From Alphaproteobacteria bacterium (GTDB lineage Bacteria > Pseudomonadota > Alphaproteobacteria > Reyranellales > Reyranellaceae), in the NCBI GenBank assembly GCA_016869975.1, contig VGCZ01000012.1, forward strand, positions 50,353 to 114,352: a stretch of DNA of 64,000 nucleotides, given 5' to 3'. Made by a program: the position numbers and the translations under genes. Below, piece after piece: positions 30,050-38,003 of the stretch. Each line of letters starts with the position of its first letter. The stretch's first letter is position 1. The notes below the pieces were generated by a model, which was given only the letters and a program-made list of their open reading frames with translations, was not told the origin of the DNA and did no database searches.

Positions 30050-31015
30050 ATGAACCGCCGTTCTCTAGTCGCTGCCACCGGCGCGCTGCTGCTGTCCACC
30101 GGCACCGCCTTCGCGCAAGACTTTCCCAACCGCCAGATCAACTGGGTGATCCCCTATCCGCCCGGCGGCACGACTGACACCATGGCGCGGCTCACCGCGG
30201 CGAAGGTCTCGGAGATCCTCAAGACGCCGATCATCCCGGTCAACAAGGCCGGTGCCTCGGGCACGGTGGGCAGCGACAGCGTGCGCACGTCGCCGGCCGA
30301 CGGCTACACCATCCTGTTCAACGCCAGCCTGTTCGTCATCGGCAAGCAGCTCTTCAAGAGCCTGCCCTACGATCCGCAGACCGACTTCCAGCCGCTGGGC
30401 CGTGTCGCCGGCGCGCCGCTGCTGCTGGTCGCCAACCCCGCGGTGAAGGCAACCTCGCTCACCGAGCTGGTGGCGGCGGCCAAAGCCGATCCCAAGGCCT
30501 ACAACTTCGCCATCTCCTCGCTGGGCGCCGCGGGCCACCTCGCGACCCTGGAGTTTCTGCGCCTGGCCAAGCTCGACCTGACCCTGGTGCCCTACAAGGG
30601 CACCGCACCGGCGCTCAATGACGTAGTGGCCGGCACGGTGCAGCTGATGATCGACCCGATCGCCTCCACCGGCCCGCAGGTCAGGGGCGGCAAGCTCAAG
30701 GCGCTCGCCATCACCAGCGCCAAGCGCGCCGCCGTGGCGCCCGACGTGCCGACCGCCGCCGAGGCCGGTATGCCCGACCTCGTGATCGGCTCGTGGTATG
30801 GCGCCTGGGCGCCCAAGGGCGTGCCCGCCGACGTGGTCGCCAAGCTCGCCCGGGCGCTGGAGCAGGCAGCCAACGATCCCGAGTTCAAGGCGAAGCTCGA
30901 GCAGCTTGGCCTGGAGCCGGTGTTCGACGGCCCGGAGGCGTTCCGCAAGTTCATCGCCGCCGATGTCGAGAAGAGCGCGGCGCTCCTGAAGGCGGCGAAC
31001 TACCAGCCGGAGTGA
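30050..31015 (+). CDS. Bug-family tripartite tricarboxylate-type periplasmic binding protein
   Basis: 321 residues. Signal peptide RRSLVAATGALLLSTGTAFA. The binding-fold markers are INWVIPYPPGGTTDTMAR, the ligand loop around PADGYTILF, FAISSLGAAGHLATLE and LVPYKGTAPALND. Bug (TctC-like) proteins bind carboxylates and amino acids in the periplasm. AGGAG lies eight bases before the ATG. No TctA or TctB membrane genes are nearby, as is common for orphan Bug proteins, so its transporter or sensor partner must lie elsewhere. The stop directly adjoins the convergent GNAT-YbaK gene. Confidence 0.92.
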   Translation: MNRRSLVAATGALLLSTGTAFAQDFPNRQINWVIPYPPGGTTDTMARLTAAKVSEILKTPIIPVNKAGASGTVGSDSVRTSPADGYTILFNASLFVIGKQLFKSLPYDPQTDFQPLGRVAGAPLLLVANPAVKATSLTELVAAAKADPKAYNFAISSLGAAGHLATLEFLRLAKLDLTLVPYKGTAPALNDVVAGTVQLMIDPIASTGPQVRGGKLKALAITSAKRAAVAPDVPTAAEAGMPDLVIGSWYGAWAPKGVPADVVAKLARALEQAANDPEFKAKLEQLGLEPVFDGPEAFRKFIAADVEKSAALLKAANYQPE

Positions 31016-31930
31016 TCAGGCCGCGATCGTCGCGACCTTGGGCTGAACGACGCGCAGCCACTCCGCCGCGTCGAGCTCCATCGAGCGGTCGAGCCGGCCG
31101 GCGTTGAAGAACAGGCTCTGGTTCGACAGCAGCGCCTGGTCGACCACGACGCTCAACGTGTCGTGCAGCGCGAAGGGCGGCACCGCGCCCATGACGCAGC
31201 CGGTGATCGCCTGCGCCGTCTCGGGCGAGGCGAAGCCGCATTTGCGCGCGCCGAACAGCGCGGCCACGGCGGCGAAGTCGAGCTTGCGATTGCCCGGCAG
31301 GATCGCCAGCACGTGCCGCCGGCCGCCACCGCCGCCGCGCACATCGAGCACCATCGCCTTGGCCGCCTGCTCCGGCCGGTTGCCGCGAATGACGCTGATT
31401 CGTTCAGAGCGTCCCTCGGGCTCGTGCTCGATGACGCGATAGCGCGCGCCCGACGTGTCGAGCAGCGCGCACACGCGCTCGAAGGGCGACGGCAGCGGTC
31501 GTTCGTAGAAGAAGTCCCACGCGCCTTCGCCATTGCGCGCGAAGCCGTGCCGCTCGTAGAGATGCGCCGACTCGCTGCCCTTCACCACTTCCAACCGCAC
31601 GACACGGCCCGAGCGATCGGCCTCGGCCAGCAACGCGCGCAGGATGGCCCCACCGAGCCCGCTGCGATGGAAGCGCGGCTCGAGGTAGAAATACTCGAGC
31701 ACCCAGTGCTCGTCCTCGCGGCGGAAGCAAACGCAGCCGGCGATCGCGTCCTCCACCAGGATCACGCGCATCCAGTCCAGGTCGAAGCCTTCGCCGAAAT
31801 ACTGACGGGCGCGATCGGGATCGAAGCGGCCGATGCGTTCAAGGGCCGGGCGCATGACCCTCAGCCGTAAGTCGAGCAGTGGCTCGAAGTCCGCCTTGGT
31901 GGCGGCGCGGAACGACCAGTCGGCCGGCAT
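31016..31930 (-). CDS. GNAT acetyltransferase fused to a YbaK-type aminoacyl-tRNA deacylase domain
   Basis: 304 residues in one frame. Residues 1-150 are a GNAT domain: FRAATKADFEPLLDLRLRVM, and the acetyl-CoA loop FHRSGLGGAILRALL (R-x-G-x-G/A). Residues about 155-304 are a YbaK/ProX editing domain: YRVIEHEPEGRSERISVIRG, AAKAMVLDV, GARKCGFASPETAQAITGCV (20) and VMGAVPPFAL. YbaK domains hydrolyse mischarged Cys-, Ala- or similar aminoacyl-tRNA. A joint enzyme could acetylate the released amino acid or a related one. Five bases separate it from the next gene upstream. Confidence 0.87.
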   Translation of the reverse strand: MPADWSFRAATKADFEPLLDLRLRVMRPALERIGRFDPDRARQYFGEGFDLDWMRVILVEDAIAGCVCFRREDEHWVLEYFYLEPRFHRSGLGGAILRALLAEADRSGRVVRLEVVKGSESAHLYERHGFARNGEGAWDFFYERPLPSPFERVCALLDTSGARYRVIEHEPEGRSERISVIRGNRPEQAAKAMVLDVRGGGGGRRHVLAILPGNRKLDFAAVAALFGARKCGFASPETAQAITGCVMGAVPPFALHDTLSVVVDQALLSNQSLFFNAGRLDRSMELDAAEWLRVVQPKVATIAA

Positions 31931-31935
31931 GGCGC

Positions 31936-32856
31936 TCAGCCAAAGACCTTGTCGGTCAGCACCGCCAGCGTCTCGTCCAGCGGCCGCACCTTGCCGTCGG
32001 TCGGGACAGCGCCGGCGTCGACGGTGCGATGCAACGCCTTGTAGGTGGTCTCGCTCATCAGCGGCGGCACGCCGGTCTCGCGCAACATCTGCGCCACCAG
32101 CACCATCTCGTCGCTGCGCCTGCCCGCGTGCACCAGATGAGTCTCGACCATGCGCGCGAGGAACTGGCCGAAGCCTTCGTGGTCGACGTCGCCCAGGCAG
32201 CCCATCACCTCGTCGAGCAGGCCCTGCCGCCGCGCGGCGACGAAGCTCTCGATCGCCAGCGCCTCGACGCCCTTGATCAGCACGCTGCGCAGCACTTTCA
32301 CCGCCGACGCGCTGCCGGGCTTGGGGCCCAGCACAGTCACGTCGAAGCCGTTGGCATTCATCCAGTCGGCGGCGATCGGCGCGTTCGGACCGGCGAGCAG
32401 CATCGGCGCTTTCTGCCCGCGGCCGAAGAACGATCCCATGACCGCGACATCGACATAGCGCGCGCCCGCGCCTTCGACGACGGCGCGATCAGTCTCGGCC
32501 ATCGCGCCGGTGACGGTGCACAGATCGAGGTAGAACGCGCCTGCCTTCAGCAGCGGCGCTGCCGATCGCGCGACATCGAGCGCGAACTCGCCGGGCACGG
32601 CGCTGATGATCAGATCCGCGTCGCTGAGCGCCGCCGTGTAGGCGCGCTCGATCGCGACATCGAGGCGACGCGCCTCCTCGCCCAGCTTGCGGCCACGCGT
32701 GTCAAGATCGAGCGCGGTGTCGATGGCGATCAGCCGGCGCGGCCGGTTGTCGCCGGGACGGGCGGCGCCGCGCCAATTCTCGGCAAGGCCACGGGCGATC
32801 GCGGTACCGGCTTCGCCAAAGCCGATCAACGCTATGGTCAGCGGTTCGAGAGACAT
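31936..32856 (-). CDS. NAD(P)-binding dehydrogenase, 6-phosphogluconate-dehydrogenase-like with DUF1932
   Basis: 306 residues. N-terminal Rossmann fold IALIGFGEAGTAIARGLAE; the SAVPGEFALDVA region and FYLDLCTVTG follow the beta-hydroxyacid dehydrogenase plan. VDVAVMGSFFGRGQKAPML matches the region of the substrate loop, and the helical C-terminal domain (about 190-270) resembles DUF1932. Likely reduces or oxidises a small hydroxyacid; substrate unknown. Its stop lies five bases before the GNAT-YbaK start, so the two form an operon. Confidence 0.82.
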   Translation of the reverse strand: MSLEPLTIALIGFGEAGTAIARGLAENWRGAARPGDNRPRRLIAIDTALDLDTRGRKLGEEARRLDVAIERAYTAALSDADLIISAVPGEFALDVARSAAPLLKAGAFYLDLCTVTGAMAETDRAVVEGAGARYVDVAVMGSFFGRGQKAPMLLAGPNAPIAADWMNANGFDVTVLGPKPGSASAVKVLRSVLIKGVEALAIESFVAARRQGLLDEVMGCLGDVDHEGFGQFLARMVETHLVHAGRRSDEMVLVAQMLRETGVPPLMSETTYKALHRTVDAGAVPTDGKVRPLDETLAVLTDKVFG

Positions 32857-32899
32857 GATGACGGTCGGGCTATCGGAGATGACTGGTTCGGGTGAGCTT

Positions 32900-32923
32900 T
32901 ACCTTCCCCCGGAGGGGAAGGTA
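32900..32923. repeat. REP-like palindrome, copy D
   Basis: A 10-bp stem, TACCTTCCCC and GGGGAAGGTA, with the loop CGGA, between the DUF1932 gene and the stop of the upstream methyltransferase gene. It can end or stabilise the methyltransferase message. Confidence 0.65.
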
Positions 32924-32970
32924 GATGCAAACCCATATGCCATAGCGCTGATGATGAGAGGAACGCCGGG

Positions 32971-33744
32971 TTACGTGCTGGACGGCGTTGGCTCGCCATC
33001 GGTCGTCGGCTCACGCGCGTCGCGCGAATAGGCGACTTTCAGCTTGGGGCGCGCCACCAGCGCCGGGCGCTGCTCGCGCGTGCCGGTCGCGGCATAGATC
33101 TGCTTGCCGGCCTCAACGATGGTGACGCCGGCGAAGCGGCCGAGCAGGCGTTCGCCCAGCCGCTCGATGGTGGGCGCGGCGCGCAGCAGCAGGCGCGAGC
33201 GCACCGGCGGCAGGTAGAGCGCGCGCGATTCGCGTATCGGCGTGAACATGTTGGCGCGCAGCAGGGCGGCGAGCTGGCGGCCCGAATACGGCTCGCCGAA
33301 CGAGAAGGGCGAGCGCTCGAGCTGCGACCACAAACCGGTGCGGTTGGGCGCCACGACCAGCAGGCGGCCGCCATCGGCCATGACGCGCCAGACCTCGCGC
33401 AGCAATGGACGCACCTGCTCGGCGCATTCCAGCGCGTGCACCAGCACCATGCGGTCGATCGTGCGGTCGGCCAGCGGCAGGTCGAGCTCGTCGACCAGGG
33501 CGGCGAGGTTGTCGCCTTCGCGCGGCCAGCGCAGCACGCCCTGCGCCGCCGGCATCAGCGCGAAGACGCGCTCGGCCTCGTCGACGAACGGACGTAGGAA
33601 CGGTACCGCGTAACCCAGTCCGGCGACCCGCATGCCGCGCACGTCGGGCCATAGCTCGCGCAGCCGCGCGCGCAGCAGGCGCTGGGTCACCTGGCCCAGG
33701 CTTTCGCCATAGAAATCGCGCAGATCGACGATGTCGTTGAACAT
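32971..33744 (-). CDS. SAM-dependent methyltransferase (type 11)
   Basis: 257 residues from the ATG at 33744. It has a shortened motif I, MRVAGLGYAVPFL, then a SAM fold with MVLVHALECAEQVRPLLREVWRVMADGGRLLVVAPN (the core being VHALECAEQ and MADGGRLLVVAPN) and GLWSQLERSPFSFGEPYSGRQ. In many Alphaproteobacteria this family lies next to glyoxalase II; here a GST gene is divergent from it. A substrate is not known. A -10 box lies six bases before the ATG, so the transcript may be leaderless. Confidence 0.85.
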   Translation of the reverse strand: MFNDIVDLRDFYGESLGQVTQRLLRARLRELWPDVRGMRVAGLGYAVPFLRPFVDEAERVFALMPAAQGVLRWPREGDNLAALVDELDLPLADRTIDRMVLVHALECAEQVRPLLREVWRVMADGGRLLVVAPNRTGLWSQLERSPFSFGEPYSGRQLAALLRANMFTPIRESRALYLPPVRSRLLLRAAPTIERLGERLLGRFAGVTIVEAGKQIYAATGTREQRPALVARPKLKVAYSRDAREPTTDGEPTPSST

Positions 33745-33750
33745 GCCAGC

Positions 33751-33756
33751 AGTATA
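33751..33756 (-). promoter_or_regulatory. -10 box of the methyltransferase gene, possibly leaderless
   Basis: TATACT on the minus strand, six bases before the ATG at 33744, which puts the expected transcription start at the A of the start codon. The -35 at the right spacing (GAGACG) is weak. Confidence 0.4.
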
Positions 33757-33759
33757 GCG

Positions 33760-33841
33760 TTTGGGACCGCCGGCGTCTCCCCGGCTCTTGGCGATTGTCG
33801 AAGCGGCACGATGATGCCGGCGAGCCGCCGTCGATCCCAAA
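33760..33841. other. Inverted repeat in the methyltransferase/GST divergent region
   Basis: TTTGGGA at 33760-33766 and TCCCAAA at 33835-33841 frame GC-rich partial dyads in the 197-base gap. The gap otherwise holds only the predicted -10 at 33751 and the GST ribosome site; no gene was seen. Confidence 0.3.
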
Positions 33842-33941
33842 GACACGGCCCTCACGCCCAGATGAGAAATTCGCGACGGTGCCAAACCCCGGGGCTATGG
33901 TATCGGACTACCAGTTCGCATCCCCGGGGAAAGGATCGATC

Positions 33942-34559
33942 ATGGCCAAGATGAAGCTGCTCTACGCGCCGTCGTCGCCCTATGTGCGCAAGGCCATGGT
34001 GCTGGCGATGGAAACCGGGCTCGACCGCAAGATCGAGACGGTACCGGTCACTACCACGCCGATCGCCCCGGCGGCCGAGGTCACGGCGCGCAACCCGGTG
34101 TCCAAGATTCCGGCGCTGATCGACGGCACCCTGGCCCTCTACGACTCGCCCGTGATCTGCGAGTACCTCGACAGCAAGCATCGCAAGAAGAAGCTGTTCC
34201 CGGCCAAGGGCAAGGCGCGCTGGGTGGCGCTGCGCCAGCAGGCGCTGGGCGACGGCCTGCTCGATGCCGCGCTGCTGGCGCGCTACGAGAGCTTCCTGCG
34301 CCCCGCCGACAAGCGCTGGCCACAATGGTCAGACGGCCAGATGGCCAAGATCAACGGCGCCCTCGACGCGATGGAGAAGGAGGTCGCCTCGCTCAAGGGC
34401 GCGCCGACCATCGGCCACATCACCATCGCCTGCGCGCTGGGCTATCTCGACTTCCGCTTCGCCGATCTGGGCTGGCGCGACAAGCGCAGGAAGCTCGCGG
34501 CCTGGCACGCCAAATTCGCCCAGCGTCCGTCGATGAAGGCGACGATGCCGCCCGGCTGA
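33942..34559 (+). CDS. Glutathione S-transferase family protein
   Basis: 205 residues from the ATG at 33942, with AAGGA eight bases upstream; an open frame further left has no site. Thioredoxin-fold N-terminus MKLLYAPSSPYVRKAMVLAM with Ser in the SSPYVRK position used to activate glutathione. The cis-proline is in VSKIPALI and the glutathione carboxylate contact in YDSPVICEYLD. A helical C-terminal domain follows with GHITIACALGYLDFR. Conjugates or reduces with glutathione; substrate unknown. Only five bases separate it from the DUF985 gene. Confidence 0.9.
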   Translation: MAKMKLLYAPSSPYVRKAMVLAMETGLDRKIETVPVTTTPIAPAAEVTARNPVSKIPALIDGTLALYDSPVICEYLDSKHRKKKLFPAKGKARWVALRQQALGDGLLDAALLARYESFLRPADKRWPQWSDGQMAKINGALDAMEKEVASLKGAPTIGHITIACALGYLDFRFADLGWRDKRRKLAAWHAKFAQRPSMKATMPPG

Positions 34560-34564
34560 TCGTC

Positions 34565-34987
34565 TTGGACGCCGACGCGCTGATCGCCGCGCTGGGCCTG
34601 CGACCGCACCCCGAGGGCGGTCACTACCGCGAGATCTATCGCGCGCCGCCCGAAGCCGGTCGGACGCGTGGCGCCACGACGGCGATCTTCTTCCTGCTGC
34701 GCCAGGGCGAACGCTCGCACTGGCACCGCGTCGACGCCGTCGAGATCTGGCACTGGTACGCTGGCGCGCCGCTTGCGCTGGAGATCGCCGAACCAGGCGC
34801 GCCTCGCCGCACGATCACGCTGGGCACGGACTTCGCGGCGGGCCAGACGCCGCAGGGCGTCGTGCCGGCCCATGCGTGGCAAGCCGCCCGTTCCCTCGGC
34901 GACTGGACGCTTGTCGGCTGCACCGTCTCGCCAGCCTTCGAGTTCGGCGGCTTCGAGCTGGCGCCGCCCGGGTGGGAACCGACCTGA
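34565..34987 (+). CDS. DUF985 cupin-like protein
   Basis: 140 residues from a TTG at 34565, chosen because the family begins at LDADALIAALGLRPHPEGGHY; the upstream open frame overlaps the GST gene. Signatures are EGGHYREIYRAP, IFFLLRQGERSHWHRVDAVE (20), WHWYAGAPL and the end FEFGGFELAPPGW. The fold is a small beta barrel that in yeast relatives binds sugar-nucleotide-like ligands; the bacterial role is unknown. Probably translated together with GST. Confidence 0.85.
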   Translation: MDADALIAALGLRPHPEGGHYREIYRAPPEAGRTRGATTAIFFLLRQGERSHWHRVDAVEIWHWYAGAPLALEIAEPGAPRRTITLGTDFAAGQTPQGVVPAHAWQAARSLGDWTLVGCTVSPAFEFGGFELAPPGWEPT

Positions 34988-35034
34988 CGCAACACGACTA
35001 TCCTACGGTTCGACAACGACCACGCGCGCGCCCA

Positions 35035-35922
35035 TCATCGTCGCCCCCACAAGTCGCGCGCCGCCATCACCGCGCCGGCGACGACCAGCGCGGCCGCCAG
35101 CAGCAGCGCCGTGCTGGCCTGCGCGCGGCCGGCGACGATGAGCGCCAGGGTCGAGAGAATCGGCGTGAGGTAGCTGAGCGCACCCAAAGCGCGGATGTCG
35201 CCGCGCTTGACCGCGATGTCCCAGAGGTAGAAGGCGGCGCCGACCGGGCCGAATCCCAGGGCAGCCAGCGCCAGCCAGGTCGTCGTGCCCGAGGGCGACA
35301 CCGTGGTTTCGAACAGCAGGTGCGCCGGCAACGCCAGGAGCGCGGTCACGACGCAGAAGCCGGCGACCGCGTCGGTCGGCACCTCGCCGAAGCGGCGACT
35401 GATGGTCGAGTACAGCGACCAGGCGAAAGCGCAGCCCAAGGCGGCGAGATAGCCCTTCCAGTGATCGCCGGCGAAGCCGAGATCGCCGCGGCCCAGCGCC
35501 AGCACGACGATGCCCGCCAGGCCGAGCCCGGCGCCGGCGAGATGCCACCAGCGCAGTCGTTCGCCGGCGACGGGCGCCGCCAGCAGCACGATCAGCAGCG
35601 GCCAGAGATAGTTGATCAGGTTGGCCTCGGCCGCCGGCGCCAGGCGCAGGGCGACGAAGTAGAGCAGGTGGTAGCCGAACAGGCCGGCGACACCAAGCAG
35701 CCAGACGGGCGGCGGCCAACGGAAGGCGGCCAGCGGCGAGCGTCCCGATATCGCGATCCAGGCGAGGCCGGCGAGGCCGCCGACGGCGAACGTCATGGCC
35801 ACGAGCTGGAACGGCGGAATCTCGCCGGTGGACACGGTGAGCAGCGCCAGCGCCGCCCACAACAGGATCGCCGCCAGGCCGCTTAGCGTGGCGCGACCGC
35901 GCGCCGGCGATGGGCTCGTCAT
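35035..35922 (-). CDS. EamA/DMT transporter, YddG-like
   Basis: 295 residues with ten helices in two EamA domains. NLINYLWPLLIVLLAAPVAGE in the first half and LGALSYLTPILSTLALIVAG in the second carry the conserved proline helices. The motif EANLINYLWPLLIV is close to that of YddG, which exports aromatic amino acids. No neighbour supports a substrate. Convergent with the DUF985 gene, 47 bases away, with no clear terminator. Confidence 0.85.
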   Translation of the reverse strand: MTSPSPARGRATLSGLAAILLWAALALLTVSTGEIPPFQLVAMTFAVGGLAGLAWIAISGRSPLAAFRWPPPVWLLGVAGLFGYHLLYFVALRLAPAAEANLINYLWPLLIVLLAAPVAGERLRWWHLAGAGLGLAGIVVLALGRGDLGFAGDHWKGYLAALGCAFAWSLYSTISRRFGEVPTDAVAGFCVVTALLALPAHLLFETTVSPSGTTTWLALAALGFGPVGAAFYLWDIAVKRGDIRALGALSYLTPILSTLALIVAGRAQASTALLLAAALVVAGAVMAARDLWGRR

Positions 35923-35981
35923 GGCGCGCGAAACTACAGAGAGCGACGCGCGGCTTCCAGCCGCTATGCTAGGATTCGATC

Positions 35982-36959
35982 ATGCCGCTGCGCCGCGCCC
36001 CCAGCCCGGGCAAGCTCTTCCTCGCCCGCCTGGCCTTTGCATTGGGTTGGCTGGCGGCGCTGGCGATCCTACTGCTCGGCCCCGGATACCGATTCGGCCA
36101 TATCGACCTGATGATGGTCCAGCGTGTGCTGACGATCGGCGCCTACGTCGCCATCGGCGCGGTCGTGCTGGGCCTGTCGGTCTCGCTGCTGCTGCCCACC
36201 GCCGGACCCGAGCGCGGCGTGGTCGCCGGAATCTTCGACATCGGCCATCGCCTCGCGGCGGCCGTCGCCTTGCTCAGCTTGATCGGCCTGGGGCTGGCCA
36301 CCGCCGGCCGGGCCTTCGCGCCCGACATCGCCGCGCGCCTCGAGCCGCCGTTGGTCATCGCCGTCGCCGCCATCGCCGCCGCCGCAGCGATCGTGCTGGG
36401 CATCCTCGCCTCGCTCGCCGCGCCGCGCGGCAGCGGCAAGCCCGGCGTGCTCTCCGCCCTGTTCGGCGTCGGCCTCGGCCTCGTCGCCGCCTATATCCCC
36501 CTGTCGTGGCGGCTGGCGGCGCAGACATTGCCGCCGATCAACGACGTGTCGACGGATACCCGCGATCCGCCGCGACTCGTGGCGCTGCTGCCGATGCGCG
36601 GCGACGCGACGACCGCGGCCGAGCACGCCGGCGATCGTGTCGCGCGCCTGCAGGCGGCGGGTTATCCCGACATAGGGTCGGTGATGCTGCCCGTGGCGCC
36701 GAGCGAAGCCTTGACCCGCACCGAGCAGGTGGCGCGCGCGCTGGGCTGGAACGTCGTAGCGGTCGAGCCCGACGACGGGCGCATCGAAGCGATCGCGGTG
36801 ACGCCGTGGTTCGGCTTTCACGACGACATCGTCATCCGCGTCAGACCGGTGCCCGAGGGCAGCCGGATCGACATCCGCTCGAAGTCGCGCCAGGGGCTGA
36901 GCGACCTCGGCGCCAACGCCCGGCGCGTCCGCGCCTTCGTCGCGCGCCTGACGCCGTAG
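35982..36959 (+). CDS. Membrane protein with C-terminal DUF1499 domain
   Basis: 325 residues. Four membrane helices span residues about 12-165 (e.g. LFLARLAFALGWLAALAILL). The C-terminal half is a DUF1499 domain: INDVSTDTRDPPRLVALLPM (20), TRTEQVARALGWNVVAVEPD (20) and IEAIAVTPWFGFHDDIVIRV (20), with the end SRSRQGLSDLGANARRVRAF-like segment SKSRQGLSDLGANARRV. The family is also called calvin-like or YbbJ-linked in places, but no function is proven. The stop is three bases before that of the convergent AhpD-type gene. Confidence 0.82.
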   Translation: MPLRRAPSPGKLFLARLAFALGWLAALAILLLGPGYRFGHIDLMMVQRVLTIGAYVAIGAVVLGLSVSLLLPTAGPERGVVAGIFDIGHRLAAAVALLSLIGLGLATAGRAFAPDIAARLEPPLVIAVAAIAAAAAIVLGILASLAAPRGSGKPGVLSALFGVGLGLVAAYIPLSWRLAAQTLPPINDVSTDTRDPPRLVALLPMRGDATTAAEHAGDRVARLQAAGYPDIGSVMLPVAPSEALTRTEQVARALGWNVVAVEPDDGRIEAIAVTPWFGFHDDIVIRVRPVPEGSRIDIRSKSRQGLSDLGANARRVRAFVARLTP

Positions 36960-36962
36960 GCG

Positions 36963-37358
36963 CTACGCCTTCAACGCCGGATCGACGTCCTGGCCGTAGA
37001 AGGTCGCGTAGCTGTTGCCCTCGAGCGCCAGGCCGACGATCTCGACCATTTCGGCGAGCTGTTCCTCTGTGGCGCCCTTCTTCTTGGCCAGCGCCGTGTG
37101 CGAGGCGCTGCAATAGTGGCAACCATTGGCGACACTGACCGCGAGATAGATCAGCTCCTTGGTCACCGCGTCGAGCGCGCCCGGCGCCATGGTCGTCTGC
37201 GCGCGCTGCCAGAAGCGCTTCATCACCGCGGGATGTCGCGCCATCGCCTTCCAGGCGTTGTTGACGTCGGGCACACCCCGCGCGCGCTTGATGTCGTCCA
37301 TCACCGCGCGCGCCTCGGGTGCCGCGTCGGCATAGTCGATGAGCTTGCCGTAAGCCAT
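36963..37358 (-). CDS. Carboxymuconolactone decarboxylase/AhpD-like protein
   Basis: 131 residues from the ATG at 37358, with GGAGG upstream; an open frame further out is not supported. The redox motif is ANGCHYCSASHT (Cys80, Cys83, His87), as in AhpD peroxidase-type members, which reduce peroxides with a CxxC pair. The helices before it (MARHPAVMKRFWQRAQ) match the family. Cytosolic; likely an antioxidant. Neighbour to a cupin gene transcribed in the same direction. Confidence 0.9.
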   Translation of the reverse strand: MAYGKLIDYADAAPEARAVMDDIKRARGVPDVNNAWKAMARHPAVMKRFWQRAQTTMAPGALDAVTKELIYLAVSVANGCHYCSASHTALAKKKGATEEQLAEMVEIVGLALEGNSYATFYGQDVDPALKA

Positions 37359-37398
37359 GGTCGCCTCCTGTGGGACAAGGCGGCCATCATAGACGGCT

Positions 37399-37860
37399 TC
37401 ACGCCCCGGGCGGTCGCACACCGAAGCTGGAGGCGGCGAGGCCAACGGCCGCGACGTCGGGCGCGGCGACCGACGGCTCCTCGTCGATGGCGCGAAACAG
37501 CGCGGTGATCTCGCCGTTGGCGGCGAAGACGAGGAAGCGGCAGCGCTTGGCCGCGTGCGCGCGATGCGCCCGCGTGAGGTCGGCGGGCACGTGCACGGTC
37601 TCGCCGACAGACGCGGTGCGCCACATACCGTCGAGCAGCACGTCGAGCGCGCCCTCCAACACGTAATACGTCTCCGGCCAAGGCTGCCGATGCGGCGGCG
37701 GCCCGAATGGACCGCGGGTCACCACCTCGAACAGCGTGTGGGGTTGGCCGTTCGCCGTGGCTTTGACGATCACCCGATCGCCCATCACCGTGAAGGCCCG
37801 ACCACCTCCATCGGCCAGCACGCCAGCCTGGCGTAGCTCCCCCGTATCATCCTCGCCCAT
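37399..37860 (-). CDS. Cupin-domain protein
   Basis: 153 residues from the ATG at 37860, with AAGGGGGG upstream. Cupin motif 1 is seen as GPPPHRQPWPETYYVLEGAL (20) with His, Glu and Tyr ligands, and motif 2 as VHVPADLTRAHRA. The metal site looks usable. Function unknown; similar proteins bind small molecules or modulate enzymes. Forty bases separate it from the AhpD-like gene, so both may form an operon. Its 5' side faces a divergent region that holds a long perfect hairpin. Confidence 0.75.
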   Translation of the reverse strand: MGEDDTGELRQAGVLADGGGRAFTVMGDRVIVKATANGQPHTLFEVVTRGPFGPPPHRQPWPETYYVLEGALDVLLDGMWRTASVGETVHVPADLTRAHRAHAAKRCRFLVFAANGEITALFRAIDEEPSVAAPDVAAVGLAASSFGVRPPGA

Positions 37861-37922
37861 TCTTCGCCCCCCTTGAGCGTCACCCTGCTCCCGGTGGTAC
37901 GATTCATCCGCCGTGCGCGATG

Positions 37923-37958
37923 CCTGCACGCTGTCACGGATTCGTGACAGCGTGCAGG
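37923..37958. promoter_or_regulatory. 36-base perfect hairpin in a divergent promoter region
   Basis: Arms CCTGCACGCTGTCACG and CGTGACAGCGTGCAGG with the loop GATT: 16 pairs without a mismatch. It lies 63 bases from the cupin start and 45 bases before the hydrolase start, with no U-tract on either side. Confidence 0.55.
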
Positions 37959-38003
37959 TGCGTGCGTGCGGTAAGCGGACATGGACGTCGTGGGAGTTGC
38001 GCG

